Below are positions 1 through 7,179 of a stretch of DNA of 19,851 nt, in pieces. The stretch covers positions 1-19,851 of the forward strand of contig PCRW01000063.1 in assembly GCA_002772115.1 (NCBI GenBank). The letters are read 5' to 3'. The notes beneath the pieces were generated by a model. That model did no database searches. It was not told the origin of the DNA and saw nothing but the letters and a program-made list of their open reading frames with translations. Source of the DNA: Candidatus Moranbacteria bacterium CG23_combo_of_CG06-09_8_20_14_all_35_22 (GTDB taxonomy: Bacteria > Patescibacteriota > Minisyncoccia > Moranbacterales > UBA2206). Numbering within the stretch: position 1 is the stretch's first letter; every line of letters begins with the position of its first letter. The position numbers and the translations under genes were made by a program.

Positions 1-815
1 CAAAAATTATTATTGTTGAGGATGATCCAATGATTTCTGAAATATACCAGAAAAAGTTTGCGGACAGCGGGTATGAAGTTTTGACGGCTGACTCGGGAGA
101 AAAAGCGGTGAGTCTCAATAAGACTGAAAAAATCGACATAATGCTTCTTGATCTTATTATGCCGAAAATGGATGGTTTTGAAGTTTTGCAAAATGTTCGT
201 GGAGGGGAATATAATCCGGAAATGAAAATTTTTGTTTTTAGTAATCTTAGTCAAAAAGAAGACCAGGACAAAGCAATGAAACTGGGCGTGGACGGTTTTA
301 TCATAAAAGCAGATTATACGCCATCTGATTTGGTCAAAGAAATATCACGCAGAATGAATCAGAACGCGGAAAGTAAAAAAAATGAAGCTTTGCAAAATGG
401 AGATGAAAAGTTATCTCAAAAAAAAGAAGCCAATAGTCAAAAGAAAATTCTTTTCATCGAAGATGAAGAAATTTTTTTAGAAATGTTTGGACAAAAACTT
501 CGCCAAGATGGTTATACAGTAGAAACAGCTAACAATGGCGCTTGGGGTCTCAAGGAAGCTTTGAGTAAGGATTTTGATTTATTTATTATTGATATGATGA
601 TGCCGGCGATGATGGGAGATGAGATAATTGAAAAATTAAAACTGGAGGAAAAAACTAAAAATATTCCGATCATTGTTCTTAGCGCTTCAGTAGAAGAACG
701 CGTTGAACAAAAAGTTAAGGAAATGGGAGCCAATGAATTTTTTGTAAAAACTAAGATAATTCCAAGCGAACTTTCCAAAAAAGTTGGGGAACTATTGGAA
801 ACTCGCGAAAATTAA
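1..815 (+). CDS. Tandem-receiver (REC-REC) response regulator, 5' end outside the window
   Basis: Phosphorelay protein made of two CheY-like receiver domains with no visible output domain. The reading frame is open from base 3 and reads KIIIVEDDP before the first ATG at 30, which is the usual start of a receiver strand, so the true start lies just upstream of the window. Numbering from the ATG at 30, receiver 1 spans about residues 1-108, with phospho-acceptor Asp41 (LLDLIMP), Ser71 and Lys93. A charged Lys/Glu/Gln linker follows at about 110-137. Receiver 2 spans about 138-258, with acidic EDEE near 144-147, acceptor Asp188 (IIDMMMP), Ser218 and Lys240. Both domains keep the residues needed for phosphorylation. 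The protein probably acts through protein contacts or as a phosphate relay. No histidine kinase is visible in the window. The family call is secure; the partner is unknown. Confidence 0.9.
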   Translation, partial: KIIIVEDDPMISEIYQKKFADSGYEVLTADSGEKAVSLNKTEKIDIMLLDLIMPKMDGFEVLQNVRGGEYNPEMKIFVFSNLSQKEDQDKAMKLGVDGFIIKADYTPSDLVKEISRRMNQNAESKKNEALQNGDEKLSQKKEANSQKKILFIEDEEIFLEMFGQKLRQDGYTVETANNGAWGLKEALSKDFDLFIIDMMMPAMMGDEIIEKLKLEEKTKNIPIIVLSASVEERVEQKVKEMGANEFFVKTKIIPSELSKKVGELLETREN

Positions 816-816
816 G

Positions 817-834
817 CTAATTAAAGCGAATTAG
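817..834. repeat. Small palindrome between the response regulator and aspS
   Basis: CTAATT and AATTAG arms (817-822, 829-834) enclose a 6-base spacer. It sits just after the response regulator stop and 10 bases before the aspS ATG. It could be a weak hairpin or an operator half-site pair. It is short and A+T-rich, so chance is a fair explanation. Confidence 0.3.
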
Positions 835-844
835 AACTAATATT

Positions 845-2167
845 ATGAAACGGATTTTAATTTCAGAGACACCAAATTTAATTGGCCAAAAAGTTAAGCT
901 TTCCGGTTGGGTTTCTGTCAGGCGCGACCACGGCAAACTTATTTTTATCGATCTGCGCGATCGTTCAGGAATAATTCAAATGGTGGTCATTCCAGACAAA
1001 GTGGAGGCGCATCAAATTTCCAAAGAAGTTCGCAGTGAATATGTAATTTCTGTGGAAGGCTTGGTGAAAGAGCGCCCGGGTGGACAAGAAAAAAATGAAA
1101 ATCCATTAGGTAGAGTGGAACTTGAAGTGGAAAAGATGGATATAATTTCTCGGGTGGAAGGAGAACTTCCCTTTGATGTTTCAAAAAAAGATTTGGATGT
1201 AAATTTAAATACTCTTTTGGATAATCGAAACTTGTCGCTTCGAAATAAAAAAGTCAATGATATTTTCAAGGTTTATTCGCAAATTTTGAAATCTTATGGA
1301 GAGGTGATGAGAGAAAGAGGTTTTTTGGAAATAAAAAGCCCGAAAATTCTTTCCGCTGCCACGGAAGGCGGAGCGAATTTTTTCAAAATAAAATATTTCA
1401 AAAGAGAAGCCTATTTGGCGCAAAGCCCACAATTTTACAAACAAGCTGGTGTCGGCGCTTTTGAGCGAGTGTTTGAAATTGGTACAGTTTTTCGCGCCGA
1501 ACCGCATTTCACCACTCGCCATGTTAATGAATATACAGGCCTCGACGCCGAAATGGGATTTATTGAAAATTTTTCCGAAATTATGGATGAGTTAGAATTA
1601 GTGATGAAAAGAATTATAAAAGATGTCAAAGAAAAATGTGCCAAAGAACTGGCGGAATATGAAAGTGAAATTTCGGTGTCGGAAAATTTTCCGCAGATAA
1701 AATTGGTGGAAGCTTTGGAAATTCTCAAAAAAGAATATAACAAAGAAACGGAAGGAATTGATATCGATCCGGAAGGAGAAAGATTGATTTGTGAATGGGC
1801 CAAAAAAACTTACGACAGCGATTTTATTTTTATTACACATTATCCCGCCAGTGCCAAGCCGTTTTATACAATGCCAAGCAGTGACGATCCGCAATTTACT
1901 GAAGGTTTTGATTTGCTTTTTCGCGGAGTGGAAATTGCAACTGGTAGTCAAAGAATTCATAATTATCAGCAATTAGTAAATAATATTAAAAAACATAAAC
2001 TTAATCCGGAAGACTTCAAAGACTATTTGGAAGTTTTCAAGCTGGGTATGCCAGCGCATGGTGGTTGGGGATTGGGATCAGAGCGCATTGTGCAAAAAAT
2101 TCTTGGTATTGCTTCAATCAAAGAAGCCATTCTTTTCCCGCGCGATGTCAAGAGATTGGCGCCGTAA
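845..2167 (+). CDS. aspS: Aspartyl-tRNA synthetase, short archaeal-type, probably non-discriminating
   Basis: Cytoplasmic class IIb synthetase that charges tRNA with aspartate. Residues about 1-105 form the OB-fold anticodon-binding domain (GWVSVRRDHG, then IDLRDRSG). The catalytic core follows: QSPQFYKQ near 192-199, motif 2 FRAEPHFTTRHVNEYTGLDAE near 216-236, KPFYTMP, and motif 3 GLGSERIVQKILG near the end, closing with LFPRDVKRL. At 440 residues it lacks the GAD insertion that makes the usual bacterial AspRS about 590 residues, so it belongs to the archaeal/eukaryal-like branch. His29 in RRDHG matches the position where many non-discriminating bacterial enzymes have His and discriminating ones Leu. 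This suggests it also makes Asp-tRNA(Asn) for GatCAB, but that is inference. AsnRS is less likely given the KPFYTMP and GSQRIHNY signatures. Confidence 0.93.
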   Translation: MKRILISETPNLIGQKVKLSGWVSVRRDHGKLIFIDLRDRSGIIQMVVIPDKVEAHQISKEVRSEYVISVEGLVKERPGGQEKNENPLGRVELEVEKMDIISRVEGELPFDVSKKDLDVNLNTLLDNRNLSLRNKKVNDIFKVYSQILKSYGEVMRERGFLEIKSPKILSAATEGGANFFKIKYFKREAYLAQSPQFYKQAGVGAFERVFEIGTVFRAEPHFTTRHVNEYTGLDAEMGFIENFSEIMDELELVMKRIIKDVKEKCAKELAEYESEISVSENFPQIKLVEALEILKKEYNKETEGIDIDPEGERLICEWAKKTYDSDFIFITHYPASAKPFYTMPSSDDPQFTEGFDLLFRGVEIATGSQRIHNYQQLVNNIKKHKLNPEDFKDYLEVFKLGMPAHGGWGLGSERIVQKILGIASIKEAILFPRDVKRLAP

Positions 2168-2207
2168 AATAATAGTCCCAGCACTAATTTAGAAAAAAAT
2201 AAAGCTA

Positions 2208-3407
2208 GTGAAAAAACACAAAGAAAAATTAGATGAGAATAAAATAAAGTTGATGACATTCATCACTTTTTTGTTGGGTTTTGCGCAGGCTATTCTCATT
2301 TATGTGATGTCGTCGTATTTCAAGTTGGCAATCGGCACGGAAAATGTGGGAATTTTTTATGCTGTTTCTTACATAATATTTTTAGTCATTCTTCTTAATT
2401 TACATAAAGTCGTGAGGGTCTTAGGCAAGGCTAATGTTTTTTATTTCTCTCTTTTTGCCAAACTGATTGTCATTTTTGGTTTGATTTTGTTGGAACCTTC
2501 AAAAGCCGGAATGATACTGATGATTTTATATATAATCCTGGGTCATATTGAATGGGTAGTGCTTGATCTGATTATTGAAGGAGTTTCTACTGATCAAATG
2601 TCAGGAAGAATTCGCGGAGTGCATCTTACTATTCTCAATGCCGGATTTTTATTCGGTCCTTTTGTTTCGACCTATATTTTAGATAATATGGGATATCATG
2701 GAGTTTTCATTTTTTCTTTGATTTTAAATATTTTTGTTTTTATTTTCGGATTAATTGGGCTACGCAATGTTAATGATAAATTTGAGCAGAAATTGAAGGT
2801 AGCGGATATTTTGAAAAAAGTTTTCGCCAGAAAAAATATTATGCGGATATATTATATTTCTTTCGTGCTGGAATTTTTCTATGCTCTGATGGTTATTTAT
2901 ACTCCGATTTATCTAATTGATTTAGGTTTTTCTTGGGGTGATATCGGAAAGATTTTTTCTGTGATGCTTATTCCTTTTGTGATTTTTCAATATCCCGCGG
3001 GACTATGGGCGGACAAGAAAATTGGAGAAAAAGAACTTTTATTTTTTTCACTTTTAGCAATGGGAGTTTCAACAATGCTAATTTATTTTATGGGAACCGG
3101 CAGTGTTGTGAAATGGGCGCTGATCTTATTTACCACTAGGATTGGAGCATCGCTAATTGAAATTATACGGGATTCCTATTTTTATAAAAGAATTGATTGC
3201 CGAGATGTGGATGTGGTTGATTTCTTCCGAACTTCTATGCCCGTAGCCTATATTTTTGCAACTGTCCTTTCCTCCTTTGTCTTTTTATTTTTGCCAGTGA
3301 AATTCGTTTTTGTGCTCACAGGACTGATTGTTTTTTCTGCGCTTTGGCCGGCATATCATCTTACTGATAATAAAAGTGAGAAAGAAATGGAGAAGGCGTG
3401 TAAGTAG
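2208..3407 (+). CDS. MFS-type membrane transporter, 12 predicted helices
   Basis: Integral inner-membrane protein of 399 residues. Hydrophobic segments can be counted at roughly residues 16-37, 48-70, 76-96, 100-125, 140-160, 165-185, 212-237, 245-268, 275-295, 300-320, 342-364 and 368-387. This gives the 6+6 arrangement of the major facilitator superfamily, with a charged cytoplasmic loop after helix 6. A motif-A-like GLWADKKIGEKE follows helix 8. The frame starts at a GTG at 2208; an ATG at 2253 (residue 16, just before helix 1) is an alternative start, and no strong ribosome binding site decides between them. The substrate cannot be named from sequence; drug or sugar-phosphate efflux relatives are possible. 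It begins 40 bases after aspS and ends 32 bases before the AbrB-like gene. Confidence 0.8.
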   Translation: MKKHKEKLDENKIKLMTFITFLLGFAQAILIYVMSSYFKLAIGTENVGIFYAVSYIIFLVILLNLHKVVRVLGKANVFYFSLFAKLIVIFGLILLEPSKAGMILMILYIILGHIEWVVLDLIIEGVSTDQMSGRIRGVHLTILNAGFLFGPFVSTYILDNMGYHGVFIFSLILNIFVFIFGLIGLRNVNDKFEQKLKVADILKKVFARKNIMRIYYISFVLEFFYALMVIYTPIYLIDLGFSWGDIGKIFSVMLIPFVIFQYPAGLWADKKIGEKELLFFSLLAMGVSTMLIYFMGTGSVVKWALILFTTRIGASLIEIIRDSYFYKRIDCRDVDVVDFFRTSMPVAYIFATVLSSFVFLFLPVKFVFVLTGLIVFSALWPAYHLTDNKSEKEMEKACK

Positions 3408-3439
3408 CAAGGTAAGTAGCATAGTAAGGAGCAAAAAAT

Positions 3440-3601
3440 ATGAAAGATAAAAACACAAGAAAACTAACCCGTGTCGGCAAAAGAAGTTTTGCGGTTACTT
3501 TGCCAGCCGAAGAAGTGCGGGGACTTGGCTGGAAAGAAAAGCAAAAATTGACGATCAAAAAAGTTAGAGGCGGGTTCTTGGTAAAGGATTGGAGGAAATA
3601 A
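3440..3601 (+). CDS. Small SpoVT/AbrB-type DNA-binding protein
   Basis: A 53-residue protein with an N-terminal KLTRVGKRSFAVTLPAEEV stretch and the later KLTIKKVRGGFLVKD. This is the swapped-hairpin beta-barrel pattern of the SpoVT-AbrB domain (basic residue, VG, AVTLP, then beta strands). Proteins of this kind bind DNA as dimers, either as transition-state regulators or as MazE/VapB-type antitoxins. The start is supported by AAGGAG at 3426-3431, 8 bases before the ATG, which is one of the clearest ribosome binding sites in the window. It ends 3 bases before an intrinsic terminator. No toxin gene is adjacent: the MFS gene is upstream and a restriction-modification pair is downstream beyond its own promoter. 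It may be an orphan regulator or an antitoxin remnant. Confidence 0.72.
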   Translation: MKDKNTRKLTRVGKRSFAVTLPAEEVRGLGWKEKQKLTIKKVRGGFLVKDWRK

Positions 3602-3604
3602 GAT

Positions 3605-3632
3605 AAAAAGGGCTTTCGGAAAAAGCTTTTTT
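3605..3632 (+). terminator. Intrinsic terminator after the AbrB-like gene
   Basis: Hairpin with core arms GCTTT (3612-3616) and AAAGC (3622-3626). It is extended outward by two G-U pairs and four A-U pairs, so the six T at 3627-3632 serve as both 3' arm and U-tract. It closes the MFS/AbrB transcript and insulates it from the restriction-modification promoter downstream. Confidence 0.65.
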
Positions 3633-3642
3633 GTTGAAAAAG

Positions 3643-3651
3643 TTATCCACA
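3643..3651 (+). promoter_or_regulatory. Single perfect DnaA-box match
   Basis: TTATCCACA matches the DnaA-box consensus TTATNCACA exactly. It is a lone site between the terminator and the restriction-modification promoter, with no second box nearby and no dnaA or dnaN gene, so it does not mark an origin. It could titrate DnaA or modulate the adjacent promoter, or be a chance match. Confidence 0.3.
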
Positions 3652-3660
3652 GTGGAGGAG

Positions 3661-3688
3661 TTGCCAAAAATATATAGAGTGATATAAT
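3661..3688 (+). promoter_or_regulatory. Sigma-70-type promoter for the restriction-modification genes
   Basis: TTGCCA (3661-3666) as -35 and a perfect TATAAT (3683-3688) as -10, separated by 16 bases. The expected start of transcription is near 3695, giving a leader of about 70 bases before the methyltransferase ATG at 3767. A 10-base perfect palindrome ATTCTAGAAT (3711-3720) lies in that leader and could be an operator. No controller protein gene is visible nearby. Confidence 0.6.
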
Positions 3689-3766
3689 ATCATCAGTAAG
3701 GGATGCATTGATTCTAGAATTATATTTCTTATATTGCTTAAAAAGTGTTAAAATAAATATAAATGT

Positions 3767-4927
3767 ATGACAAAAAAAGAAGAAAAAAAACAATTCGGAC
3801 AATTCTTTACTAAAAATTCTGACTATATTCTTAGTGGCTTTGAAAGTTTTATTAATGGAAAGGATTTAGCTGATCCTTTTGCTGGCGGGGGTGATTTAAT
3901 TGAATGGGCAGAAAAAAACAAAGCGAAAAAAATTTCTGGATATGATGTAGATAAAAAATATGTAGATAATAGAAAAATATTTTTTAATGATAGCATCGCA
4001 AATCCTAAAAAATATAAATTTGTTATTACTAACCCACCCTATTTAAATGTGAATAAGGCCAATGATAAAATAAAAACCCAGTATTTTAAAAATTCTGGTT
4101 TCGAAGATTTATATCAGCTATCTCTAAATTCTCTTATGAATAGCGAAGAAGGAATCGTGATTGTTCCAATTAATTTTTTATCGGCAGAGAATTCAAAAAA
4201 AACTAGGCATATTTTTTTCTCGAAATTTAAAATAGTTAGGATGAATTATTTTAAACAGCAAGTTTTTCCCGATACGACTTATAATGTGATAGCATTTTAT
4301 TATAGAAAAAAGAAAAATTTATTTGAAGATAACTTCAAAGTTGAAACTTCTATTTTTCCAGAAAATAAAAAAATATCCATTGAACTAAAAAAAGAATATG
4401 ATTGGGCAATTGGTGGAGAAATTTTGAAACTTGTTGACGATCAAAAAAATTATTTAGGCATCTATCGTTTAACAGAAAAAGATATTATAAGTGGAAACAG
4501 AAAAATAAAAGCCGCGATCAATCATGTAAAAAATATTGAAGAAGTTGGCGTGTCGGAAGATTTGTACAAAACAATAAATTCAAATATAATTCTTTTAAAA
4601 GCAATTGATAGCGGTTCTGAACATGGGAAAATTGCACTTGAGAACATAAGAAAATATGGGTTGGATTGTCTTATTAGTAAAAAATCATCAAGGCATATGA
4701 TTTATTTAGTTTTTGATAAAAAAATTTCCCTAAAGCAACAGGAAAAATTAGTAGAGATTTTTAATTTGGAAATAAATAAACTAAGAGATGATTATCTTTC
4801 GTTATTTTTGACTAATTATCGGGATAATGATCGAAAGAGGATTGGTTTTGACTTTGTTTATAAATTTATTAATTACTTATATCTTAATAATTTCGAATAT
4901 GATAAAAAACAACCAGCATTACTTTGA
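3767..4927 (+). CDS. DNA N6-adenine methyltransferase of a type II restriction-modification system
   Basis: Methylates adenine in the recognition site so that the host is protected from the partner nuclease. Of its 386 residues, FGQFFT (10-15) is the motif X region, DPFAGGGD (36-43) is the AdoMet-binding motif I, GYDVD (58-62) holds the motif II acidic residue, and NPPY (89-92) is the catalytic motif IV of adenine-N6 enzymes. The X-I-IV order with a C-terminal variable half fits the gamma class, where the C-terminal part (about 200-386) recognises the target. The DNA is visibly richer in A+T than aspS or pgk, which suggests transfer. The C-terminus overlaps the start of the endonuclease gene, indicating co-translation. 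The target sequence cannot be predicted by eye. Confidence 0.88.
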   Translation: MTKKEEKKQFGQFFTKNSDYILSGFESFINGKDLADPFAGGGDLIEWAEKNKAKKISGYDVDKKYVDNRKIFFNDSIANPKKYKFVITNPPYLNVNKANDKIKTQYFKNSGFEDLYQLSLNSLMNSEEGIVIVPINFLSAENSKKTRHIFFSKFKIVRMNYFKQQVFPDTTYNVIAFYYRKKKNLFEDNFKVETSIFPENKKISIELKKEYDWAIGGEILKLVDDQKNYLGIYRLTEKDIISGNRKIKAAINHVKNIEEVGVSEDLYKTINSNIILLKAIDSGSEHGKIALENIRKYGLDCLISKKSSRHMIYLVFDKKISLKQQEKLVEIFNLEINKLRDDYLSLFLTNYRDNDRKRIGFDFVYKFINYLYLNNFEYDKKQPALL

Positions 4928-5822
4928 TGTATCGCTTAATAGTCCAGAGCCCATATGGGATGAAAAATTCTATCCTTTTCTAGAATCAATCATAGAAGAG
5001 AGAGAATATAAAAATATTTTAGCTCTCGAGGATTATATTTCAAAAATAAGCAGTAGACTAGCAGATAAAGAAATTGAAAACCTGCTCAATTTACTTGGAA
5101 AGAAGGGTTGTGAAAAATCATATTTTGCTTTTTTTCTGCGTACATGTGATTTAAGCGCAGACGAACTTTCTAACGATAAATATTATAGTTTATCAGAGCG
5201 CGTTAGGGCGGCGAGAAAATCTCTTATTATTTATTTGAAAGAAAGAGGGTATCAAAAAACTGATAAAAATTCATTACAAGCTTATAATGATGCGCAAACT
5301 GCCAAAAGAAGAAGTGATGATGGCGAAGCAAAAGTTATTAAACTTTCTGGATTGATATTAGCTTCTGAAATATCTGATTTGGATAATAAAATAGCTAAAA
5401 TTAATAAAAGCAAGGGTAATTTTAGGATAAGAGATATTAAAAAATATTTTGAGATAAAATTTAATTTTAGTAAGAAAGATAAGGTACCTGATTGCATTTT
5501 TAAAATAAAAAATAAAATTTTTATTTTAGAAGCAAAGCATATCAACGGAGAAGGTGGTGCGCAGAATTCTTCTATCTCCGAGTTAATTTCAATTCTCGAG
5601 CTAAAGGAATCTAATAGAGATATCCATTATATTGCTTTCTTGGATGGGTGCTATATGAAATACTTAGCTGTTTCAAGGCCGAATAAAAATGGAACTAAAT
5701 TAGAAAAACAACTTTATAGAATTGCAGATTCCCTAAGAAGAAACAAAAATAATTATTTTGTTAATACGGCAGGTTTTATTCAATTTATGCAGGATTTAAA
5801 AATTGATTTTCATATAAACTAA
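4899..5822 (+). CDS. PD-(D/E)XK restriction endonuclease
   Basis: Probable cutting partner of the preceding methyltransferase. The chosen start is the ATG at 4899 (307 residues), overlapping the methyltransferase end by 29 bases. The frame also opens at an ATG at 4827, but the extra 24 residues are an out-of-frame reading of the methyltransferase tail and look non-native. The active site is visible as VPDCIFKIKNKIFILEAK: Asp198, then Glu211 and Lys213, a clean PD-X(n)-EXK arrangement on predicted beta strands. It is followed by HINGEGGAQNSSISEL, a Gly/Gln-rich loop. The N-terminal two thirds are helical and basic (VRAARKSLI, AKRRSDDGEAK) and probably bind DNA. No helicase or translocase domain is present, so this is type II-like. 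Its recognition site and family name are unknown to me. Confidence 0.78.
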   Translation: MIKNNQHYFDVSLNSPEPIWDEKFYPFLESIIEEREYKNILALEDYISKISSRLADKEIENLLNLLGKKGCEKSYFAFFLRTCDLSADELSNDKYYSLSERVRAARKSLIIYLKERGYQKTDKNSLQAYNDAQTAKRRSDDGEAKVIKLSGLILASEISDLDNKIAKINKSKGNFRIRDIKKYFEIKFNFSKKDKVPDCIFKIKNKIFILEAKHINGEGGAQNSSISELISILELKESNRDIHYIAFLDGCYMKYLAVSRPNKNGTKLEKQLYRIADSLRRNKNNYFVNTAGFIQFMQDLKIDFHIN

Positions 5823-5842
5823 ATAATTTTTTATTAATATCT

Positions 5843-6442
5843 ATGAAAAAAGAAAACTATCAAAATGTTTATCAATTTAAAATAGTTCTAAAGGATTCTA
5901 AGCCATCAATTTGGAGAAGAATTCAGGTGCCGGAAAATTATAGTTTTTGGGATTTGCATGTAGCTATTCAAGACTCGATGGGTTGGGAGGATTATCATTT
6001 GCATGAATTTAGAACTGTTATTTCAAGAGGAAAATTGAGTAATATACAACACATTGGAATTCCAGATCCTGATGGATTTATGGAAGTTTTGCCAGGATGG
6101 AAAGAGAAAATAAAGGATTGGTTTTCGAAGTTTGAAAAAATGAATTATACTTATGATTTTGGTGACAGTTGGGAGCACTCGGTAATTTTGGAAAAAATAT
6201 TACCAAAAGAAAAAAATAAGAAATATCCAATTTGCATAGATGGCAAGATGGCTTGCCCTTTTGAAGATAGTGGAGCTATCTGGGGATATTATGAAAAATT
6301 AGAAATACTCAAAAATCCCAAACATTCAGAATATGATGAAATTATGGAATGGATCGGAGATAAAGATTATAATCCAGAAGAATTTAATCCGAACGAGGTT
6401 ATTTTTGATAATCCAAAAACTAGACTAAAACTTGTGAAATAA
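5843..6442 (+). CDS. Plasmid pRiA4b ORF-3-like protein
   Basis: A 199-residue member of the pRiA4b ORF-3-like family, whose biochemical role is not established. The family signatures are clear and in order: YQFKIVLKDSKPSIWRRIQVP near the N-terminus, SFWDLHVAIQDSMGWEDYHLHEF (about 29-51), YTYDFGDSWEHSVILE (about 98-113), CIDGKMACPFEDSGAIWGYYE (about 131-151), and WIGDKDYNPEEFNPNEV near the end. Length is normal for the family. It starts 20 bases after the endonuclease stop and so may be transcribed with the restriction-modification pair. Members turn up on plasmids and in accessory regions, which suits this position. A defence role is possible but is only guilt by association. Confidence 0.88.
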   Translation: MKKENYQNVYQFKIVLKDSKPSIWRRIQVPENYSFWDLHVAIQDSMGWEDYHLHEFRTVISRGKLSNIQHIGIPDPDGFMEVLPGWKEKIKDWFSKFEKMNYTYDFGDSWEHSVILEKILPKEKNKKYPICIDGKMACPFEDSGAIWGYYEKLEILKNPKHSEYDEIMEWIGDKDYNPEEFNPNEVIFDNPKTRLKLVK

Positions 6443-6681
6443 TTTAATAAACCTATTCTCCTCGCTAAGAATTAGAATTAAAATGGCTAAGTGTCTTTTA
6501 AGCTAGTAAGAGTATTTTTTTAATCTCAAAAGCATTCTTTTGAATAGACGCGAGATAATAATGTAAGTAGCATATTATGTAATAAGTTACATAATTTTTA
6601 GTTTTTGGTGTGAAATATGCTTTGTCTTGGAAAAAATAGCCAGTTATGATATGATAGGAGGGTAATAAATAAGCTAAATTT
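6443..6681 (+). promoter_or_regulatory. Gap before the YbaK-type gene, with promoter and palindrome
   Basis: No gene is visible in this 239-base gap. A 9-bp palindrome ATTATGTAA / TTACATAAT (6574-6595) is followed by a run of T and could be an operator or a weak A+T-rich terminator for the upstream block. A promoter follows: TTGTCT (6622-6627), 17 bases, TATGAT (6645-6650). AGGAGG at 6656-6661 is a perfect Shine-Dalgarno string, but it lies 20 bases before the ATG at 6682 and a stop codon blocks any earlier in-frame start, so its spacing is too long for normal use. Confidence 0.5.
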
Positions 6682-7179
6682 ATGGCTCTAAGCAAAAAAA
6701 TATTAAAATATCTGGAGGATAAGAAGTATAAATTTAATATCATTGATCACAAAACCACTTTTACCGCTTGGGACACAGCGCAGACGGAAAAAATAGAACC
6801 AAAAATGGTGGCCAAGGCTTTGGTAATGAAAGTGGATAACGATTATCTTCTAGCGTTAATTTCTGGGAATAAAAATCTAGACAAACAAAAACTTTTGAAA
6901 ACTATAAACGCGCGAAGAAAAAAGCAAGGGCTTAAGAGCGTCAAAAAAATTGACTTTGCCAAGGAAGTCTGGATGAAGAAGAATCTTTTGGGAAAAGTTG
7001 GAGCGACACCGCCATTTGCGGAGCTTCTCAAAATGGAAATTTTTGTGGATAGCTTACTGCTTAAAAACAAGAAAATATATGTCGGGTCGGGAGAATACAC
7101 GGAGTCGCTACTTTTGAGTGTAGCTGAATATATTAAAAAAGAAGAAGTGATTAGGGGGAGTTTCAATCGAAAAAAATAA
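6682..7179 (+). CDS. YbaK/EbsC-type aminoacyl-tRNA deacylase
   Basis: A 165-residue protein of the YbaK/ProRS-INS editing-domain family, which hydrolyses mischarged aminoacyl-tRNA in trans (typically Cys- or Ala-tRNA(Pro)). Signs are VAKALVMKVDNDYLLALISGNKNLD (about 43-67), with the conserved Lys that begins the catalytic strand, and GKVGATPPFAELL (about 107-119), the family's GxxPPF loop. The region from 130 on (IYVGSGEYTESLLLSVAEY) closes the fold. Length is normal. It has its own promoter (6622-6650) and is not close enough to scpA to be clearly co-transcribed. Which tRNA it corrects cannot be told from sequence alone. Confidence 0.82.
   Translation: MALSKKILKYLEDKKYKFNIIDHKTTFTAWDTAQTEKIEPKMVAKALVMKVDNDYLLALISGNKNLDKQKLLKTINARRKKQGLKSVKKIDFAKEVWMKKNLLGKVGATPPFAELLKMEIFVDSLLLKNKKIYVGSGEYTESLLLSVAEYIKKEEVIRGSFNRKK

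Noticed and set aside
512..778. Long minus-strand open frames opposite aspS, pgk, enolase, recQ and others
   Set aside because: They lie wholly opposite genes with clear families, have compositions typical of antisense frames (Ser/Phe/Leu-rich) and show no domain pattern.
3643..3651. Replication origin
   Set aside because: Only one DnaA-box match is present, with no cluster, no unwinding element and no dnaA/dnaN/gyr genes nearby.
4827..4898. Upstream ATG as the endonuclease start
   Set aside because: The added 24 residues are the out-of-frame reading of the methyltransferase C-terminus and form an odd hydrophobic stretch. The ATG at 4899 gives a normal short overlap.
6498..6743. Minus-strand 81-codon frame in the gap before the YbaK-type gene
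   Set aside because: Tyr/Leu/Ile-rich translation of A+T-rich sequence. It runs into the deacylase gene and has no recognisable pattern or ribosome binding site.
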